Made by a program: the position numbers and the translations under genes | In this document: positions 59,972 through 64,000 of the stretch, piece by piece | Layout of the letters: every line of letters starts with the position of its first letter | Numbering within the stretch: position 1 is the first letter of the stretch | Notes under the pieces: model-generated | Databases searched by the model: none | What the model saw: the letters and a program-made list of their open reading frames with translations, nothing else | What the model was told of the DNA's origin: nothing | From: Phyto melanocephala | Taxonomy: Eukaryota; Arthropoda; Insecta; Diptera; Rhinophoridae | Length of the DNA stretch: 64,000 bases | Assembly (NCBI GenBank): GCA_941918925.1 | Contig: OW799233.1 | Span: 137,338,533 to 137,402,532 of the forward strand | Direction: 5' to 3'

Positions 59972-60839
59972 TAAAGCTGGATATCAACATTAAACGTTTT
60001 TATTAAACCTATGTATAAATATGTAAATGTATCTGTAATTTTAAGTACGTAAATGTACTTAATAATTAACGTTTCCGGTTTTTCGGGAAAACGATTTTTT
60101 TATTCCTTTTTTTCCGAAAAGTAGAAAAGTCTGGAAAATCCTAAACCCTAGTAGGTATATACTTTTGTTAATATATACTTAGGTATAATGTAAATTTTTC
60201 CGTTTTCCCCGGAAATAAAGGTAAAAGTTTCCAGCAAATAGGAATAATAAACCCCAGTAGTTACACACATATGTACAACATCTTCGTCATCAAATGCTAC
60301 ATTCAAACATACATGTCAGTTACGTCTTAAATGACTTAACAATTCCCGCTATTTTTGTTTTTAGTTTTTCATTACTCATTTTTCTGGCTACATTTAATGA
60401 TGATTACCATACACATTATCGTTTTTGTGTGCCGCAAAATTCGTTTCAACTAATGTTCATTTTAATTTTTTTGTTTTTGTTATTATTCTTTTCCTGAGTA
60501 TGAATAGCAAATCAACATAAAAACAAAACCAACACGCAGAGCAAAGTCTTACTATTAGTATGTTGGCATGTATGTCGTCCAACCAAATAAATGAGCGACC
60601 AGTAAACATAACGAACAGCAGCAGCGATTCTATCAAAACATAATGATGATGACCTGTAATGTTTTGATTTCATTTATATGTACATACTTATTTATTTATA
60701 TAAACATATGTACATACATATACATAGTATATGATGTAAAATTGTCGAAATACCCTGACTCCTAAAGTGCGAAACTTTAAAACGCTAAAACACCACGATA
60801 CACTAACCCTCATGTTCCCGTGGAACTACCGCAAATCTT
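59972..60839. repeat. hAT-like end scraps (60060-60250) and unassigned DNA
   Basis: CGGGAAAACGATTTTTTTATTCC, AAAGTCTGGAAAATCCTAAACC and CTAGTAGG parallel the right end of the hAT element at 54261-55484 (ACGATTTTTTAATTCCC..GGGAAATCCCAAACCCTA) with many substitutions. GTTTTCCCCGGAAATAAAGG and AATAAACCCCAGTAG nearby look like the same end again. The rest has no supported feature. Confidence 0.5.
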
Positions 60840-61406
60840 TCTGTCACAGGTTTAAACTGCTTCGAATCTGCTCTAACCTACGAAGTTCCAATAGAAACAA
60901 TTTCGCTAAGTTACATGCATTCGCCCAATTACTCAAAGAAGACAAAATACCCTTAAGTATATTATCGGGCCTAATATGATGGCTTAATCTTAGTGAGTTC
61001 GCCCTCCAATTTTTAAATCGTGGACAGATTAAGAAGACATGTCTGGCATCTTCCACCACAATTTGAAGAGAATGGATTATTGTCATGTTCAGAAAGGTAC
61101 AAGTACAATCTAAAATACCCATTTGTTCACTTAAATACACAGTTTTTAATTCAAGTCAACGTGTTCTCTGTCAAGCCATGTCACTGACCGACCTAAATAA
61201 TAGCAATCTGACAAAGTTATTATCAACAAACCCGCAATGATAAGCACTGCCTCATCTGATACTGTCCGAAATGTATTACATACTCGGAAAGCTGCCAGTC
61301 TGTACACAGGTGCAACCTCATTTACATACGATCCGAGCCGTGACGTGCAAAAGTTTTTTTTTTTGTTACTATTTTTACTATTTGTTATACCTCTGGAAAT
61401 ATTCAT
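60840..61406 (-). pseudogene. R1-like LINE ORF2 C-terminal relic
   Basis: On the minus strand, YRLAAFRVCNTFRTVSDEAV-LIIAG (61320-61240) matches the block following the RT domain in R1/Jockey-type ORF2 proteins (RxxALRVxSAYRTVSDEA). Beyond a break, VVEDARHVFLICPRFKNWR and LSSLSNWANACNLA (61070-60880) match the C-terminal 'EDARHVFFxCPRF' region; the preceding cysteine pair is only partly preserved (LDCTCTF). Stops and a frameshift separate the two frames. Confidence 0.7.
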
Positions 61407-62294
61407 TAAAATGTTTGGATAAATTGGTCAGTAATCGGCAAAAGTTATTTGAAAAAATATATTTTTTTAAATATGTATATCAAATCTTTTCAAACTCCTA
61501 AATAATTAAAAGAAAGGGCTTGAGTATTAAAATAAAATTAGTTATGAAAATAAAACATCCAAATAAAAGAGCTTGACCATTACAATGTAGTAAACTATTA
61601 ACAAGTGTAAAATCCAATTTACCCCAACGATACCCATATTAAATAAAAAGGCTTCACTAGTAGAATACAGTTAACTGTGTAAAAATTCAAAATCAAACTT
61701 TGCGTCGGAAATAATAAAGAAAATGTTGTATAGCATGAATTCTAAAATCTAGTCTCAGCTACGATGTGGTATTTATACCTATGTATGTATATAAATCATA
61801 TTTCATAAATTTTAAAAAGTACAGTAGAATCTCTCAAATTACAAACAGTTTGAACGTCGGGCGGACTAAATTTCTGAAAAATTCGAATTTCTGAAAGTTT
61901 TTTTTAAGATATTACATATTAAAAATTGTACACACCACGAATAACTCGGTGATTTCTCGTTTTATTTTTATATTAACGAGCGAAAAAAAAACAATTTGTA
62001 GTAAAAAAAAATCCAGAAATTAGAACCACAATCAGAGCGTCCAATACATTAAAATGACCAGTTCTAATTCTTTTGTATTGTATTGTATTTTTTTTTATTT
62101 AATATTTTGATATTTAATATAACAATACAATACTTAAGACACCTTGTGGATCCACTAAATGAGTCTTTTGCTATCCCTTTAAGAAATAAAGCAACATCAT
62201 TTATAAAAAGCACACAAACTACATATGTATGTATAAATGGATATGTAATATATTTCAAATCAGAAGTATCAAGTCACCACATATACATACATAA
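61407..62294. repeat. Family-3 scraps and a pogo-like left end
   Basis: 61530-61780 holds AAAATCCAATTTACCCC, GGCTTCACTAGTAGAATACAG and TACGATGTGG words as at 10200-10450. At 61822, after TA, CAGTAGAATCTCTCAAATTA has the form of a Tigger/pogo end; no partner end was found. Short ATG frames at 62083-62301 are not convincing. Confidence 0.45.
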
Positions 62295-62776
62295 TGAGTA
62301 GTTAAATTTTAAGGGCCGATGTTAAATGAGAACCACACCTAAACGTCAAGTTTTTTTTCTGCATTTCATGTGACATTTCTCGATTTCAGACTAACTCAAT
62401 TTGAACCAAGGACAGATACACAATCGAGCAACGCGTTTAAGTTATTCAGGCTTATTATGAAAATGTGCCTTCAAATCAAAAGGCATTTCGTGCACTTCGT
62501 GATTGTTTTGGTCAACATAATCGTTCAAATTCGTCCACAATTGGGAGAATTGTGAAAAACATTTAAATTACAGCAAAACAGGTCTGTATGATTGAAATTT
62601 GGACCATCGGATGGAGATGTGTCGTCGAGGTCGTGGCATCCATTTAGCCGTTATTTTTTTCCATATATAATTAAACCATACCAATATTATCATAAAAAGA
62701 AGAAATGACAATAATTTCATAAATAGTTTGTGTTTTATTCAAAATTAACATTGGCCCTTAAAATTAAACCACCCTT
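62295..62776. mobile_element. TIR element, copy 2 of the 56521-57110 family
   Basis: It begins AGTAGTTAAATTTTAAGGGCC and ends GGCCCTTAAAATTAAACCACC. GATTTCAGACTAACTCAATT and GTGATTGTTTTGGTCAACAT match copy 1 on the opposite strand. Slightly shorter than copy 1. Confidence 0.65.
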
Positions 62777-63169
62777 TACTTACAAATTTTTTTATTATTA
62801 CTCAATAATTTACTCAATATATAAAAAATCTAGACACTTTTAAAAATTTACTACACTTTAACTCACATATACATATGTATATAAAATTATAAATGAGTTT
62901 CAAACATATTTTGTTTCAAATTATTTATACAAAATTTTCTTAAAATACCTAGATTTTATATATACATACCTATTTTATTTTTTATGAATATCTATAAACC
63001 TAAACTGATAATTTGGTTGTGCTTTATTAGTATTACACATTACCCTTAAATTTTCCAATGTACAGTTTTTAAGGTTGCTCAAAAATTTATGATAAAAATT
63101 AAACTTTTTAGGTAAAATAACTGTCCCAATAATTTATCTTTTATAAAAAACTAGAAAAGCCCGGCGCGC
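62777..63169. other. AT-rich intergenic DNA
   Basis: No gene or repeat end seen. Confidence 0.4.
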
Positions 63170-63535
63170 GTTGCTACGCCCCTTAATGAATAAAAATGCT
63201 TTTGAATTTAAATTGAATATCAAGTGCAAAAAGCTAAAAATTATAACTTTTTTTAATGGGCGTTGCACTGCCCACTTTTCTAATCACGAAACTGTATAGT
63301 TATGACAGCTCAATATGTGTGTGCAAAGTTTCTGGGAAATCGATCTAGTGCAAGTAGCTAAAAATTATGTATAACTTATTTCTTATGGGCGTGGCCCAGC
63401 CCACTTTTTACCACCCATAAACACCCCCGGAATATGTACAACAACTTGCCAAAGTTTGAGTCCGATCGGTTTTAGAGTTTCGGAGTCTATAGCTAACACA
63501 CACACACACAGAGTTTCACTTTTATATATATAGAT
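63170..63535 (+). repeat. Dispersed repeat, fuller copy of 2690-3075
   Basis: It opens GCCCGGCGCGCGTTGCTACG, shares the GGGCGTGGCCCAGCCCAC / CACGAAACTGTATAGT modules with the copy near the left edge, and ends with a (CA)n tract and TTTTATATATATAGATT. The AT-rich tail abuts family-1 copy H. Confidence 0.65.
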
Positions 63536-63544
63536 TAATAAAAA

Positions 63545-63905
63545 ACAAGTAAGAGCGCTATATTCGGCCGTGCCGAATCTTGTATACCCTTCACAACGTG
63601 AAGTCATGCAATAACAGTAGCTTGTCTCACCATTCTATATGATATACGTACATACATATAAAAAACATACATATATAAAAACATTCCATTGTAAAATTAT
63701 AAATTTACGTATATATGTTAAAAAAAATAAAAAAAAAATTAAAAAAAAAAAATAAAAAAAAAAATTTTAAAGAAAAATTTAAAAAAAAATTTTTTTAAAA
63801 TAATTAAAATATATAATAAATATAAAATAAAAAAAAAATATTTAAAAAAATAATAATAATAAAAATATAAATAATATATTAAATAAAAAATAAAAAAATA
63901 TATAA
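63545..63905 (-). mobile_element. Family-1 repeat, copy H (truncated in its core)
   Basis: The ACAAGTAAGAGCGC terminus and CCGTGCCGAAT hairpin are intact. It stops inside the A/T core where copy I begins, as copy D does before copy E. Confidence 0.8.
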
Positions 63906-63907
63906 AA

Positions 63908-64000
63908 ACAAGTAAGAGCGCTATATTCGGCCGTGCCGAATCTTATATACCCTTCACAACGTGAATTCATGCAATAACAGTGGTTTGTGTCACCATTCAT
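63908..64000 (-). mobile_element. Family-1 repeat, copy I, cut by the window edge
   Basis: The terminus, hairpin and CACAACGTGAATTCATGC are present; the remainder lies beyond 64000. Head-to-tail with copy H. Confidence 0.8.

Overview
The window is AT-rich, intron-bearing animal DNA, and the proteins and repeats point to a higher fly (Diptera). Short introns have canonical GT-AG borders, the four host proteins look insect-like, and most of the DNA is transposon-derived. A calyptrate (blow fly or house fly type) origin is my inference; no species marker is present.

Four host genes can be modelled. (1) 18.77-22.25 kb, minus: a 7-exon SLC7-type (LAT / y+L) amino-acid transporter of 514 aa. (2) 28.98-30.36 kb, minus: an intronless NKAP-like nuclear RS protein of 461 aa. 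(3) 32.01-35.40 kb, plus: coatomer gamma (gamma-COP), 8 exons, 877 aa; it is divergently arranged with NKAP. (4) 48.67-53.60 kb, plus: a small protein of two filamin Ig-like repeats, 4 exons, 259 aa. Its first exon lies 4 kb upstream of the rest, across an intron filled with nested transposons. A possible signal-peptide exon on the minus strand (7.44-7.49 kb) may start a fifth gene whose remaining exons I could not find. The genes do not form one pathway; they are housekeeping or membrane/cytoskeletal genes set in repeats.

The rest is mobile DNA of many kinds. There are two LINE insertions: a 5'-truncated RT-only copy at 11.0-12.77 kb, and a nearly complete copy at 40.7-45.6 kb with ORF1, endonuclease, RT, RNase H and a zinc knuckle but broken by stops and a frameshift. 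An R1-like LINE relic lies at 60.84-61.41 kb. Relics of Tc1/mariner-like (4.44-5.32 kb) and hAT (5.5-6.83 kb; 54.26-55.48 kb) transposases are present, with several pogo/Tigger-like end pairs and many MITEs.

The dominant component is a set of related dispersed repeats. Each has a TATACCC-based subterminal inverted repeat, a 17-nt hairpin (ATTCGGC-nnn-GCCGAAT) about 17 bases from one end, and a terminus reading ACTTGTT. They often occur as head-to-tail pairs. This resembles the layout of non-autonomous Helentron-type elements (HINEs), which is an inference. Because these repeats are shared, the window holds its own 'empty sites': comparing filled and empty copies defines insertion boundaries and target-site duplications for at least eight younger elements without any external data.
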